Positions 47,023 through 59,170 of a stretch of DNA of 64,000 nt are shown here, in pieces. The notes beneath the pieces are model-generated. The model was not told where the DNA came from. It saw only the letters and a list, made by a program, of their open reading frames with translations, and ran no database searches. Source of the DNA: Phlebiopsis flavidoalba (lineage: Eukaryota; Basidiomycota; Agaricomycetes; Polyporales; Phanerochaetaceae). The stretch's first letter is position 1; each line of letters starts with the position of its first letter. The position numbers were made by a program, and so were the translations under genes. The stretch is taken from the NCBI GenBank assembly GCA_035772785.1, contig JAOCPU010000025.1, positions 248,001-312,000 of the forward strand, read 5' to 3'.

Positions 47023-48457
47023 GTCAAGGCCTACTTAATTCATCATCATCATTAGAATGACTCGAGTGGTCCGTACACAGCTTATACACCTAACATACAC
47101 AAACTCCCTGCGCGGCAAGTGATTTGGAGATAGTGGTTGAAGTTGCGGACGCGCGTACCCATTGGAAGTCATTTTTGGGACCTTCTATTACATTCTAGTT
47201 GAACGCTTACCTCTCGAAAACGGCCCCACTTTCTCTTCCAGGACTGACGCGCGCCGAAACGGCTCTACTTCGCCATTCCACTGTCAAAATGGCTCCGGCA
47301 TCCGTGACAGCTGGGCGTGTACTTGGATGGCGGCATCACTGAGGCCCAATGGCAGCGCTCGGAATAAAGACTGGGAAGCCAAGGAGCGCGATGAAGCGAA
47401 AAGATAGAATAGCCCACTTGGAGATTACAACGCAGAGAACGTACGTACACTGAGCCAACGCGACTCGGATCCTGAAACATCATGCATCATCATGACTCCT
47501 AGCCGAACATTAGATACAACGCTCGCTTGCGCTATGACGCGTATGAGCATCCCGTTGAAATTTTGTCTGCAGTCTGCAGCATACGGCCTGCAGGCTCTTC
47601 TCCGAATTCCGGTGCTTACCATCGGCCCGCGCTCGCGTTGGATCTGCGATGCCATGTCGCCCTAGGACGCTGCCTGAGGACCACGGCACCGCTACTCACA
47701 ATCTCGTTTAACTGATGGGTTTGTGTTCAAAGCTCATGACATTCCATCACCATCCCAGTCTACTTAACCTCGTCTAAATGAAAACTGCGGTTAGTGTTGC
47801 TTGGACTTCATGTCCTCAAGACTTTCTTGCGCTTGATAAAGCGTCTCTTCGTTCATTTCTACTCCTAGATACTGATGCCGTGAGGAAGTCGAAATTTGGC
47901 TTGGACGATTGCTCTGGAAAGACACAGGCTATTCAAGTAGTGAAAGTGGCTCATTTTTCGAGTAGAGCGCGAAGTCTTACTATGCCTCGATAGGGTGAAT
48001 GTCAGTCATGCCTAAATCACCCCGATGATTCAACCGTGCGAATCTACGGGAGATTTCGTCAAGAAGGGAGATATGACGCGTTAGTTTCTACGCAGAAATT
48101 TTACCCGAGCAATGCAGGAGTGTAACTAACATGATGCATATGTGGCCTAGTCCTCGTCGCGTACCCAGTTCCTGCTTATGACCAAAAGCCTGACGATCGT
48201 ATAAATAATTAAAAAGAAGTCGGATGGAGCGGAGCTCCGTAAAATAAAGCATGGTATTTCAATGGTCATAACACTACTTTTGAAGAAAAAAAAGGTGAAT
48301 GAACGCAAAGGACAACTTTAAGTCCGCTACGTAAGTCTAGGGCAGCGAAGCTATCAGATAAGATTTTCGGACAGTCACGCATACTGTCATTTGTGACAGG
48401 CGCGTTGAGCTTGTGACGAGCGCGTGCGTGCGTGACTAATCATCTCACCCCCGACAA
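47023..48457. other. Upstream region of the DNMT5-type gene
   Basis: Contains a stretch at 47260-47340 (LDGGITEAQWQRSE in one frame) that may continue the preceding unknown gene. 47995-48457 has no ORF with a motif and presumably includes the DNMT5 promoter. No clear TATA box. Confidence 0.4.
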
Positions 48458-51400
48458 CGATGGCGAAGGGGGAAAGCAACGCCAGCGGGGCAGACTTCTA
48501 TCACCAGCTTCTTTGGTGGAAGCGGAAGCAAACCCAAGGCGCCACCAAAAGCCGTGAAGCAGGCCAAGAAGCCAGCGCGGGCACCAAAGAAGGCTGCGGT
48601 AGTCAACATAGAGGATGAGGAGGATGAGCCAGAGGGTGCGGGATATGCGGATGATGATGAAGACTATAAGGAAGAGGATCTGGAGGAGTCTGAAGACGAC
48701 GAGGAAGCTGATGCCAGTGAAGACGAACCCGCCGCCGCGAGCGACGACGAACCTGTGCTAGCAGCATCCGACACCGAAGACGAGAAGCCTGCGAAAGGCA
48801 AGAAGTCGAAGATAGTTCCTCCTGACACGTCTAAACTGCCACCAATACACCAGATACCTGCTATTTTCCACGACTTGGTCGAACGCGTCCCAGACATCAA
48901 GGAGGTCGTCGAAGCAGCTCCAGGGTCGTAAAATGCGCGTGGCTACGATGTGCTCTGGTACCGAGTCTCCTCTGCTCGCGTTGGACCTTATTCGGCGGTC
49001 TATCAAAGACCACTACGATCTTGACTTTGAACTTGAACACGTGTTCTCCTGCGAAATAGAGCCGTTCAAGCAGGCTTATATTGAGCGCAATTTCAGCCCA
49101 CCGCTACTCTTCCGCGACGTCTGCGAGCTCGGTCGGTCGCACGCACACACTGCCTACGGTGCCCTTGCACCCGTTCCGGGAGACGTCGACCTGCTTGTCG
49201 CCGGTACGTCGATGTGTCGACTATTCGAATGTTTGAACAACGAGAAGCAGGATATCGACGCGCAGGGAGAGTCCGGTCGTACATTTCGCGGTATGATGGA
49301 CTGGGTCAAGAATCATCGACCTCCACTGGTTATTATTCTCGAGAACGTCTGTGGCGCACCGTGGAAACGCGTTCAGCAGTACTTTCGAAAAGGAGAACTA
49401 CAGCGCCAGCTTTATGCGAGTGGATACGAAGCAGTTCTACATTCCACACACACGGACGCGTGTTTACCTCCTTGCTGTCAACAAGAAGAGCTGTAGTCTA
49501 CCCCAACACTGGTTGGACAAGCTGAAGAGCATCTCACGACCCGCCTCTTCTACTCTCGACGCGTTTCTTCTTCCTTCGGACGACCCTCGAATTCACCAAG
49601 CACGCGAGCGGCTTGTGCGGGAAAGCTTCAACGCTGTCGACCGTCGTTACAGGTCGCACCGACTGGGGTCGTTGCGAGTCCCGCCACCAGCGTGCGCGAC
49701 TTGAGGAAGAGCTCGGTGCCAAGCGTCCTCTTACAAACTGGGAAGATGGAGGGTATTGCAAACTACCCGACTTCGCGTGGAACGATTGGGGGTGTTGGGC
49801 AGGTTGAGCGAGTGTGGGATCTGATGGACATTTCCCTTCTCCGTTCTGCAAAGCTTTGGGGTTGATCCTTCCTACAAGACGTATGTTTCCCCTTCTTCCT
49901 TACGGAGTCCATATTGATGATGATGTTCATAGAATTGTGTGGAACTTGTCACAGAACGTCGACCGCACCATAGGCTCCAGTAAGATGGGAATAGTCCGTG
50001 TCTTACACCTTCCATGATTCCTTACATCACCAATCGAGGCGGTCCTATGGTCGGTCTAGAAGCGCTGTCGATGCACAAGGTCTACCCGTTGACGAACTAC
50101 TTCTGACACACGAGAGACCGAGGACCAACTCGCTGACCTTGACCGGTAACGCCATACATACAGTCGACGACGGTCGTTGGGTGCATGCATCTTAGCCGCC
50201 CTGGTCGTAGGCAAGAAGCTCCTTAGGGCGCGGGTGATGTGACAAGACGACCTATGAGGAGAAGAACCATCTGGTGAAGGCTTTACGCGATGACTTGACG
50301 ACGAGCTGCAGGACGTTGTCATGAAGTGTAACAATCTCGTAACTGGCTGAGTCGGTGGAAGATCACATTTCTGGCGAGGATCAGCTCTAGAAGAGAGAAA
50401 GCCCTTGGATTTGTCCGCGACGTCGACACAGCCTCTCGCCGACCTGCTCGCCGACGCACAGAAGAGCGCTCGTCGACTCCTAGTGCGAGTGCGAAGGTCG
50501 TAAAGACATGACGGACCGTGTCTCTTAAAACCGTTGCAGTGACTGCGGATCATCTTCATGAGCGTCAAGTGCGGGGGCCGTCCGGAGCATAATTTCGAAG
50601 TCACGATCGACTTGTGGTATCCAACCCTCAGTCTCCCGCCCTCTGCTTTCGCTCGTGAGCTGAAGTCCAGTCTTCCTATGGCCCTCGTCGTCTCCGACAT
50701 TACGAAGGAGCTCCTCGATAACCTGAAGGAAGAGTCACGAGCTGAAATTGCACCCGAAATCCTGGAAGGGCTGGCGTGCAGCTGTCCTTCGACGCATCGA
50801 CAGACGAGACGAGTTAGCTTTGTTGACCAAAGCGCCAAGAAATCTGGGTGGTCACATTACCAGTCAAATCACGCACTTCCTCGAGCTCTCCCTCCATCCT
50901 CAGCAGCCGGAGTGGCGCTTTTTCGCGAAGCCTGACGAGGATGAGCCAGCGAATTCGAAGTTACGGGCCCTCCTAGAGGGTCCAGCCGGTAGCCCGTTTG
51001 CGCTGGTTCAGACGGACTACTCAAGGGCCGTTCCCCCGTGAAAAAAAGCCCTTTGTGGGAGTTGCGCTCTCCGATCCCTTTGCACGGGACGTCAGTAAAT
51101 TCACTCTCTCAGTGGAAGGTAGCGAGGCTAGTGGCCGTCCTGGGAAGCGAAAGCTTGGCCTCCAAAGGACCTGAGTTCAAGGACAAGGACCGTGCATTCG
51201 AAGCTCGAGGTGTCTGTGTCGGCCGAAGAGGCTTAAGATGACAGCTCGACCTCGCGACATTTCCTGTGACCTATGTCTTGCTGGACAAGTGCTGAGGTTG
51301 ACACGAGCGAACTCGGCTTTACACAAGAAGATATTTCTACCCAGAAGATCAAAGACTTTTGCCAGCCATTCCGCCTGTTTTTCCTGATGCTCGATCCTTC

Positions 51401-54400
51401 GCACCTCGCTGTGGCGCCCCCGAAGATGACGCATTCGTGTTTTCGAACGATAAGCAAAGATAAGAGAGACTCGAGTATGGCGAGAGTCGTCCGATATATC
51501 TGTCGGCTCGACTCCAGATGAGAGACAATCGGACATTGTCGGTGAGCAGATGTACGATAATCAACTGCAAGGTTCCCTATACCCAAGTGGGGGGTATGCC
51601 ATCAATACAACTACCTACGAGTGGCTCGAGCCGAGTCTCCCGAGTGCAAGTCAGCAGTGCATTGACTCTATGTGACACGTTCCTTCAAAAAAAAAAAAAA
51701 CCGTGCTAAAACCCTTCGGTAGCCTGCGCCGGATAGGCAGGCGTTTTTTGCAGTACCGAAGGAGACTCTCAGCGTTGATCTTTCAGGCGACGCTTGCAGG
51801 AGCGCGAATGCGGTCCTTCTTTGCCGCGTGCCCCTACACTCTCAAGCGGCCCCGAGTGGTCTGTTGGCACCTGGACCGAGGTTGATAAGATCCACGAAAG
51901 GCTCACGTTCAAGTCTCTGGCGTGGCTGACCGAACGCAATACAGGGAACGACCGAAGACTTTCACGGACTGCAGGACCCGTTTCCTGCGCACAACACCCA
52001 TGATGACTGTAACTCGATGTGCCCACTTCCCCCCGGGCCCCGGCCAATCAAGTGGGCCAGGAACGACAAGGAAAGAAGATCGTTGATGCTGTGGAAGATA
52101 CCGCTCAGAATGGCTTCCTTATGACCCCGGCGCATACGAACGTGCTCTCAAGAGAAGCGTCCCCGCTCTCCTTCGTCACTCCAGCTCAAAGTTGAAGAGG
52201 ATGGCACTGTTCATGTTCGTATCGGATCAATCAACACCTAGCTTCGCTCATGCATCGCGCCCTTTCCCGCCTTCCGTCCAAAGGCCAACTTCAAGGACCG
52301 AAGGACAGCCGACGCCATAGACTTTCTTGGAGGCTACAACGTCGACAGCAGACATGTCGCCCCTATGGCAAAACTTCATCTTCCTAAGTTCACCCTCCTG
52401 AGCAACAAAGGCGATGTCCAGCACGCGCAGCTAGGCCCCCCACACTTCATCACGAAACTTCGTCATACCGAGCAAAACTGCGCTCGCTCACGTGGATGGT
52501 CAGCCTAAGAGGCTCCCGACTGTGCTGCGCTCCTTCGTTGAGGAGGAAATATCTGAAGCCATCCTCGAACCACATCGGATGGAGAGTCGAAGGTCGTGCG
52601 CGACGGGGGCCAATCAGGTCCGTGGTGTGGCGTTCTCCAGGGCGCGACCAAGTCGGTTACGGAAAGACGGCCATCACGCTGGGTCTCATCGACTGTACGG
52701 CGAAAGACGTTCGCAAGGAGTTCGCTATAAATCGAGAGGAGAAGAGCATGGCGAGGCAAGATTCCGACCAAGGCGACGCTGGTCATTGTTCCCCCTCACT
52801 TGACCAAGCAGTGGGTGGTGCGGGCGAATGCAAGAAGTTCGCGGGAAAGACATTCAAAGTCGTAGAGGTCGCTTCTGTCTCACACGATTCGTCAACGCGT
52901 TGACGGTCGAGAAGGTACAAGAGGCTGACATTGTCGTCGTGGCTTCCAATCTGTTCAAGAGCCCAAACTACGTCTCAAATCTCGCGCGCGTTCGCAGCGG
53001 GAGGGGGCATGCCAGAGAATCAAGACGGACGGTACTTCAACGCTCGGGCTGGAGCACAACACTCGAATCCCTGAAGGATCAGGTCGAACTTCTCAAGGAC
53101 GAGGAAGGCGGAGTTAACAAAAGGCCGTACTGGAAAAAGATAAAGGAGGCTTCTCAGAAGGGTACGGTGAGCCAAATGTTGTCATTAGATCCTTCGTTAG
53201 CTAACTTTGGACTCAGGAAACCACGAGGAGAGTCTTGTCTCCCAGAGTAAAACGCTTGAAGGGCAAGTCGTATCGCGACCAAGCTATGGCCATCGACGAG
53301 GAAGAGCCACGGCCAAAGGCGGCGAAGTCAGCAGCTAGCCCCCAGCAAGGATAAAGTTCTCAAACAAGAAGCGTCAGAGGCTTCAGCCATGAAAGCAGTG
53401 GCCATTGCCGCGTCCATGGGAAGCTTATGGAAGATTCGTCGTGTGCCTGCACGATCGAAGATAACTCTTTCCTCTCCGTCGTCCCCGTCTTCTTCTGCTG
53501 TCGATGACGACGGGGCCAGTTCTGACCTCCTAGGACTTCACCCCCGGCGCATAAAAAAAAGAAAAGAAAGAAAACATCGTCAAGAAGTAGCACCGTGGTG
53601 ACCTCAGACGATGGACATTGACGATAGCGATGGCTCTCAAAACACAAAAGCCAAAAAGGTGCTGCGAAAACTGCGAGCTCAACAAGGTCCAAAGGTTGTG
53701 AGTCCTCCGATTACGAGGCTTCTCATAGCGCCGAAGGAGAGCTGAGGACGGGATGGACGTTGACCTCCGACATCGTTGTTGACATGCGATAGAAAAGCTA
53801 GCTGGTGCTCTAGCGCAAACTTGCCTCAAAGCCTAATGGCCGAAGGGTAAGTGGAGCGCCGGTGCGACTACTACTGTGCACCGTTGACTGATGCTCGAGT
53901 CGGACGCTTGGCGAACGCGAATGCGATGTCTGGGGGGATTCGTCGTATTGAGTAGTCGCAGCCTCATAATGAAAAGGCTAAGGTCGTGTTACCTAGCACC
54001 AGAAGTCGGAAGACACACAGTCCAGGCTGAGGCGACGATCAGACGAGGATGTCCGAAGAAGCCAGTCGAATAAAACGCCGACGCGAGGACGCAGACCCTT
54101 GAGAGTTAGCCTAGGTCTTCAACCCGTTGTAAAGAAGGACTAGGGACGCAAATGCAAGCTCGCACCGTTCGAGATGTTCTACTTCGCGCGGAAGGTTGTC
54201 GTGAGCGAGTATACCTATCTCGAAGAGGAAGACATTATCTCCATGATTTCCAATATCACTGCAGAGAACGGCATTGAGGTACTTTCTGGCACGCCGCCAG
54301 TCCAGGACTTCGGTAGCTCTGAAGACGATTATCCTGCATTCCCTTGCTATCTCACCTTGGGTATGTCGATGATTATGGAGAAGGCGAGTACGGCGAGAAA

Positions 54401-56427
54401 CGCAAGCGCGAACAAACCGGTCAGTTTCTCCTATAGCCCGCACGGGTCCAGTCTGACATTTTCTTTTCTCGTCCAGCGCGTCGAGAAATTCCACTCATTG
54501 ATCCGTGAGGTCCAATGCTAGCCTTCGCAATGGCATGGCACGCGTTTTTGCCGTCATGAAATTCGGAACAGGATGTTCCTCAACCGTCATTGTGCCGCGT
54601 CAGGGTGTCCGCCGTTTGACGGTACACGCACTGCATACTATTTCTCACCGCTTGAAAACGCCATGTAGAACATCGCGCGAAATCGATGAAATCCCGTGTG
54701 ACGAGCACCTCGAAAAGATCGACCCTGCCTGCTGGCAGAGCGTGCGATATACCTGGAGGCTTCGAGCGATCATCTCCGTGCCTCTCGACATGCTCTGTTA
54801 AGCGTGGCAAAAAAAAGAGCGAGAGTGGACCGAGGAAACGTTGCTGGGCTCACGCACTTGGCGAGACGGCGCGTGAGTCTCCTGTTGATCGTTTGTATGC
54901 CCGGAGAATTTGCTCACCCTACGCTTTGCAGCTCGGCCGAAGAGGCTCTACTCAAACGATGCTCCCACTTCGATCTCGATAAACCAAGAAAGAGAACGCC
55001 ATGAAAGCATCCGCGAGTTATAGATTGACGAGCGGCAAAAAGCAACTCGAGAATTGCAAGACCGAGCTCGTGCGGGAAGCTCAAGGAGGGTGTCAGCAAG
55101 AGAAAGCCATTGGCAAGCTCTCGACAGACGAAGCGCCTCTTCCAGGAATAACGTTTCGCGTGACCCGCACAGAAGGAGTCTGCGTGACGAGGAAGCCCAC
55201 AAGGATCATCGAGGAGCCTGCTCGAACAGGCCCAAGTTGCCAAATCTGCCAGCAAGTGTCCCCTGGCAAGGTGGATACGAAGGGCCGGGCTATCGCCAAG
55301 GGCAAGGGGAAAGGTATAAACCGACGACGGACTCACGGAGAAACAGCGACAAGCTATTTGGGTCGCATCGCGAACGACAGTTTACCATGAAATTCTGACC
55401 GTCGTATCATCCAGGAGCTTACGGTCCGTGTCAGGTCCCTCCGCTACTTTCACCGCCTGTGGCGATCCTGCAGAAACAGACGCGACACGGCCCCAACCCG
55501 TCGTTTCAATTGCAACTCGTCTAGCATGACATTGCAAAGCCAGTAAAGGCCAGGGTTCTATCCCATGGAGGAGTTTGCCGTACTGTCTAGCTGCGGTCAT
55601 AATGGGTTGCTTGGAAGGGTGCGTCACCGATACGCCGATCGAGAGGAGTGCATATACGCGCACGCCGGCGATGTGATTGTTCATGTGTATGAAGATACTG
55701 CGGGTGATGAAGAAAATGTCGGAAAGAAGACGGACCATTGCCACCAACGCAAACGAGTGTCGAATTAGCAAGTGGCCGCCTGCAAAGCCGCGTCTGCGCG
55801 CCCGTCCTGAACGTGCGTTCGCGGTCAGCAACGCTTGGCGTTGATGACGACCGTCCGGGACCGTAATGCAAAGCATTACCGGTATGAAGCTTCGAGAAAG
55901 TCATTCACCTCATCAAGTAAGGATTCAACACATAATTATGCTTGGTGTACGGTCCTAACTCCTCATCCGCAGAAAACGCATCCCACAAGATGAACGCGTT
56001 GTTCGATCCTCTTCGTTCAGTTCCCCGACCTGATGAAGAAGGTCGGCGAGGCACTTGACTCCGCTCAAATCAAGTACCTGGAAATTAGGGGCTACCGCCA
56101 CTCAGAGATAGAAAGCTCTCACGAAAAATACCCCCCCCCCAAATAAACGTTTACACCACCGACGAGCGTGGCGTGCTGGTTGTTTGTCTCAATGTCATGG
56201 ACGAGAGCGCTAGCGAGTGCTAATCCTCACTGGTGCTAACCACGCCATCTTCCTCTCCCCACTTCTCGCACCTTCGCAGGAGATTTATGACGCCTGCGAG
56301 ACGCAAGCCATAGGACGAGTGAGGACGTTACGGGCCAGACGAAAAATGTGCACATTTGGAGGTTCCTTTCTACAAAATACCATTCGACACACAGATCTTC
56401 CAGGAGCGAACGGGGACTTCAGTCTAG
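48458..56427 (+). CDS. DNMT5: DNMT5-type ATP-dependent cytosine methyltransferase (MTase + SNF2 helicase + RING)
   Basis: Known role of the family: maintenance 5-methylcytosine methylation of hemimethylated DNA in the nucleus, powered by a SNF2 ATPase. All parts are visible in order. The N terminus has a PCNA-binding-like motif (48491-48514) and a long acidic region (48610-48800). The methyltransferase has motif I MCSGTESPLLALDL (48945), the catalytic-Cys motif VAGTS-CVDYSN-LNNEKQ (about 49196-49250, split by two extra bases), ENV motif IILENVCGAPWKRV (49333), the QRxR-like HTRTRVYLLAV (49441) and C-terminal LAGNAM/TTVVGACILAALVVG (about 50135-50210). A Cys cluster CSDCG...VKCGG follows (50534-50580). 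The SNF2 part has GYGKTAITLGLIDC (52655), LVIVPPHLTKQWV (52782), SEYTYLEEED (54203) and LSGTPPVQDFG (54282). A RING-like SSCGHNG (about 55588) and helicase-C motifs KYLEIRG (56075), LTGANHAIFLSPLLAPSQEI (56228) and QAIGRVR-YGQTKNVHIWRF (56307) close it, ending QIFQERTGTSV at TAG 56425-56427. Frame breaks occur throughout, mostly extra bases. Length matches the family. Confidence 0.9.
48491..48514 (+). other. PIP-box-like motif QTSITSFF of the DNMT5-type protein
   Basis: Reading ATG 48458 and removing one G from the G run at 48467-48471 gives MAKGKATPAGQTSITSFFGG, placing Q-x-x-I-x-x-F-F at about residues 11-18. This matches the PCNA-interacting consensus Qxx(I/L/M)xxF(F/Y). The same frame runs on without interruption into the acidic region and the methyltransferase. 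Confidence 0.65.
51687..51761. repeat. A14 run followed by a two-level hairpin
   Basis: Fourteen A (51687-51700) precede CTTCGGTA (51714-51721), which pairs with TACCGAAG (51754-51761); nested inside, GCCTGC (51722-51727) pairs with GCAGGC (51737-51742). It lies within the DNMT5-type gene span, between the methyltransferase and SNF2 parts, where coding sequence is least clear and may be intronic. Confidence 0.7.
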
Positions 56428-57091
56428 CCCCGTTAGGCAAAACTGTACCAAACATCTCATGTCTGATCTATATGCTATATAACGCACTACTTTTACGCTG
56501 TCCTACTTGCTTTGTTGTTTGTCGTTGTTACTCGTAGATTTACCAAAAATGTTGTTTACTCGGTCAGTCTCGCGGGCAAACAAGTTTGAAGTGTCTCTCT
56601 GGACACTGCTTGCGTCGTGTGGGCATGAGGTTACTGAATGTAATTCTGGAGATTATCAAGGACCCTCGACCGGTAGAGGCGGCCAAACACTTCATTGACT
56701 CCAACTTTGTTGGAATATGTAGGACCTTCCTCACTGGGGCCAATGCGGTCGCAACAAGACGGCGCTCTTTTTACTCGTTGTTTGTCAGGACATTAATTAG
56801 CCTTGACATCTTTTCTTACAGTCCCTGGTACTGAGTACCGAGTCCTAAAAATGACTGGATGTCGATTTTTCACGACGATGCTCAAGCGGTGATGTGCGTC
56901 GTGACTCGTACTTTGAGGCGTCACATAGGAAACAAAGTGCATGGCCCCATACTCGTCGGATTTGCAGGCAGAATGGAGAGGTCAAAGCAACAAATTATGA
57001 TGAGTTCCTCTTGTTATTGGTGTCTCCTACGCGATCCAAGATGCTTTGGGCCACAAGTTGTGGATGGCCCAGATAAAAAAATCCCCGCCTC
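56428..57091. other. Intergenic stretch downstream of the DNMT5-type gene
   Basis: No motif in the ORFs here (56507-56698, 56586-56834). AT-rich DNA at 56480-56530 probably includes 3' end signals. Confidence 0.4.
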
Positions 57092-57098
57092 TATAAAA
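57092..57098 (+). promoter_or_regulatory. TATA box of the aspartic protease gene
   Basis: TATAAAA lies 58 bases before the ATG at 57156, a normal distance for a fungal core promoter. Confidence 0.55.
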
Positions 57099-57155
57099 TC
57101 AGAGCTCCGACGATCAAGCGGCCAGAACTGTCTATACGCTTCAATTCTTCCCAAT

Positions 57156-59170
57156 ATGTTCGGCCACCAACGCTTTGCTACTGCTGCCCATTCCACTTCT
57201 ATTTGCTACTACAGCAGCTGCAGTCTCAGACTTCACCGCGCCCCTACCCGTCGCGAGCTTAGCGAAGACCCGGCTTCTGCATCGGATTGTTCTTCAATAA
57301 CACGGCTAGTCCGCTCTTAAATATTTCAAACGAGGTGGATCTCGAGGGAGATGGTCAAGTAATTTACGTAGCGAACCTCACGATGGACGGTACATCCTTC
57401 CAGTTCGAGCCCGGTACGCCGAGAGAACATACACAAAAAAGTCGCCCCACTTCTCTTCCAGCTTTTCTATGACAACCAGGGACATTTTCATAGGTACAGC
57501 ATTGACACATGGGAGTTCCGACATGTGGCTAACACCCGTCAACATTGCGCGTTCGCCGGCCAATGATACCAGGTTGAACACGACTATCACCTACGCGTAT
57601 GTCATTAGTGGGGACTTAGCGATGAATTTTACTGACCAGATCTCTAAACGACCTTCCAGTGATACTGGACGGCCGCCTCCGGGAGAGATCTTTGAAGCGG
57701 CGTGTCGGGTTCGGCCAATTTCCCATCCCGTCTCAGGATTTCAGTGAGTACTAGTTCATCTCAACCACACATTTTTCTCATTGTTGAGCGTTCGACAGTC
57801 AGCGCCCACGGGAAGTAACGACACTTCGACAAACGTGATCTGGGTCTACTGTGGTCTGTCCGCGTGACGGTGATTCGTTCCATGCAGTAGTGCGATATTA
57901 GACCTTACCCCCTCGCACCACAGGGCGAGAGATATCCCAAGTGTACCAAACTGACTGAACAATACGTCCTTCAAGGGAAATCCCCTTTTATACAACATCT
58001 TTTCCGCCTATCCTAACATTTCTAACTTCATGACCATTTGCGCTCAATCGCTCGGGCCTCGGTATCACGGAAGGCGGCCGTCTTCACTCTCGGGCGAGGT
58101 CGAACCACGACATTGTCCGCGGTACTAAACAGACTCAAAATCCGGTTCTTGCGAACTCTCATCAATGGGAGGCTTTCACCTGATGGAATGATCGTCAACA
58201 GGGGGGGAAACGCTATATACTGGTCACGGTTTCCTGTGAGTTTTCATTGCCGAATCAAGATTCCGATATACCGGCACTCCAACAAGATATGTGAGCCGCC
58301 TAGCCGTAAGGGGACTTAACCGGCGGCCATTGGAGAAATAAGACGATAGCTCTCCTCGATTTTTTTTTACTGGCACTGCCCTTGGCAGTACTCTCTCCAA
58401 TATTATTGGGGACGCTTGTGTACGGGAACGTCTGTAGGCTTGAAGCATTGGACGAAGGAGAGAAAGATGGTGTATATCTTGTTGCCCTGCAAGATCCGAA
58501 AGCTCAAAGTTCGTCCTAACCGATCCATCGAGGTACGATACTCCCCACTGACCTCGAAAATCCTTACACCTACTCATCCATATAAGCAGAGGTGTGCGAT
58601 ATTTTCCCAATGTACAAGGTTCCCGGCTTGACCCTCACCCGGTATTGTCAACATCCGGCCAGACTTTCAGCGATGGGTACGAACCCGCACAATCATGCTA
58701 CCCCCGTCAAAACGCTTTCGCACCGCAAAGGACATATCCAGCGCAGGGACTTGACATCCGATCCCTCGGCGACTCCGTTCCTGCGCAACGGGTAGCCCTC
58801 TTCAACTTGAGCGGCAACTGGACGACGCCTAGTGCAGGGCACCTACCATATGTCCAACTTCTTAGCGTGAGCGGTGGACCACTCTTTTCTTGCTTTGATG
58901 TTTTGTCGCAGAGATAAGCATACCACTTGTAGTTGACGGAAACCAAAACCGACCGGCATGGGCACAGTCTTCGACAGAGGCTAATGAAGAGAGGATCTCA
59001 GCAGTGGAGCGAGCTACCGTCTCACCAGTACGCCCCAGGCTAATTCGAGTGTTGGCCATTCGGGGCGCAGTGGCTCCAAGCTTGCCTCGACTGTTCAGGC
59101 TAAGCCTCTCAGGGGGACGTTGAACATCGTCACAGCAGGTCTAACGACGTTTTACTTCCGCATTCATTAG
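57156..59170 (+). CDS. Secreted pepsin-like aspartic protease (A1 family)
   Basis: After correcting one base the start reads MFGHQRLLLLPIPLLFATT then AAAVSDFTAPLP, a clear signal peptide. Next come LLNISNEVDLEGDGQVIY and VANLTMDGTSFQ (57320-57400), an intron (donor GTACGC near 57414), and THGSSDMWLTPVN (about 57506), which corresponds to the first active-site motif DTGSSD with one base missing before the Asp codon and one extra base after Thr. Then TRLNTTITYAYVISGDLAMN follows, as in A1 proteases. The C-terminal half has LFNLSGNWTTPSAGHLPYVQ (about 58798-58860) and may end in a Ser-rich stretch and a hydrophobic tail (TLNIVTAGLTTFYF) at TAG 59168-59170, which would suit a GPI anchor. The second active-site motif was not located. 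Family assignment rests mainly on the N-terminal part. Confidence 0.6.

Noticed and set aside
48458..56427. Calling the DNMT5-type region a pseudogene
   Set aside because: The same density of single-base insertions occurs in ubiquitin and RFC3, so sequence error explains the breaks better.
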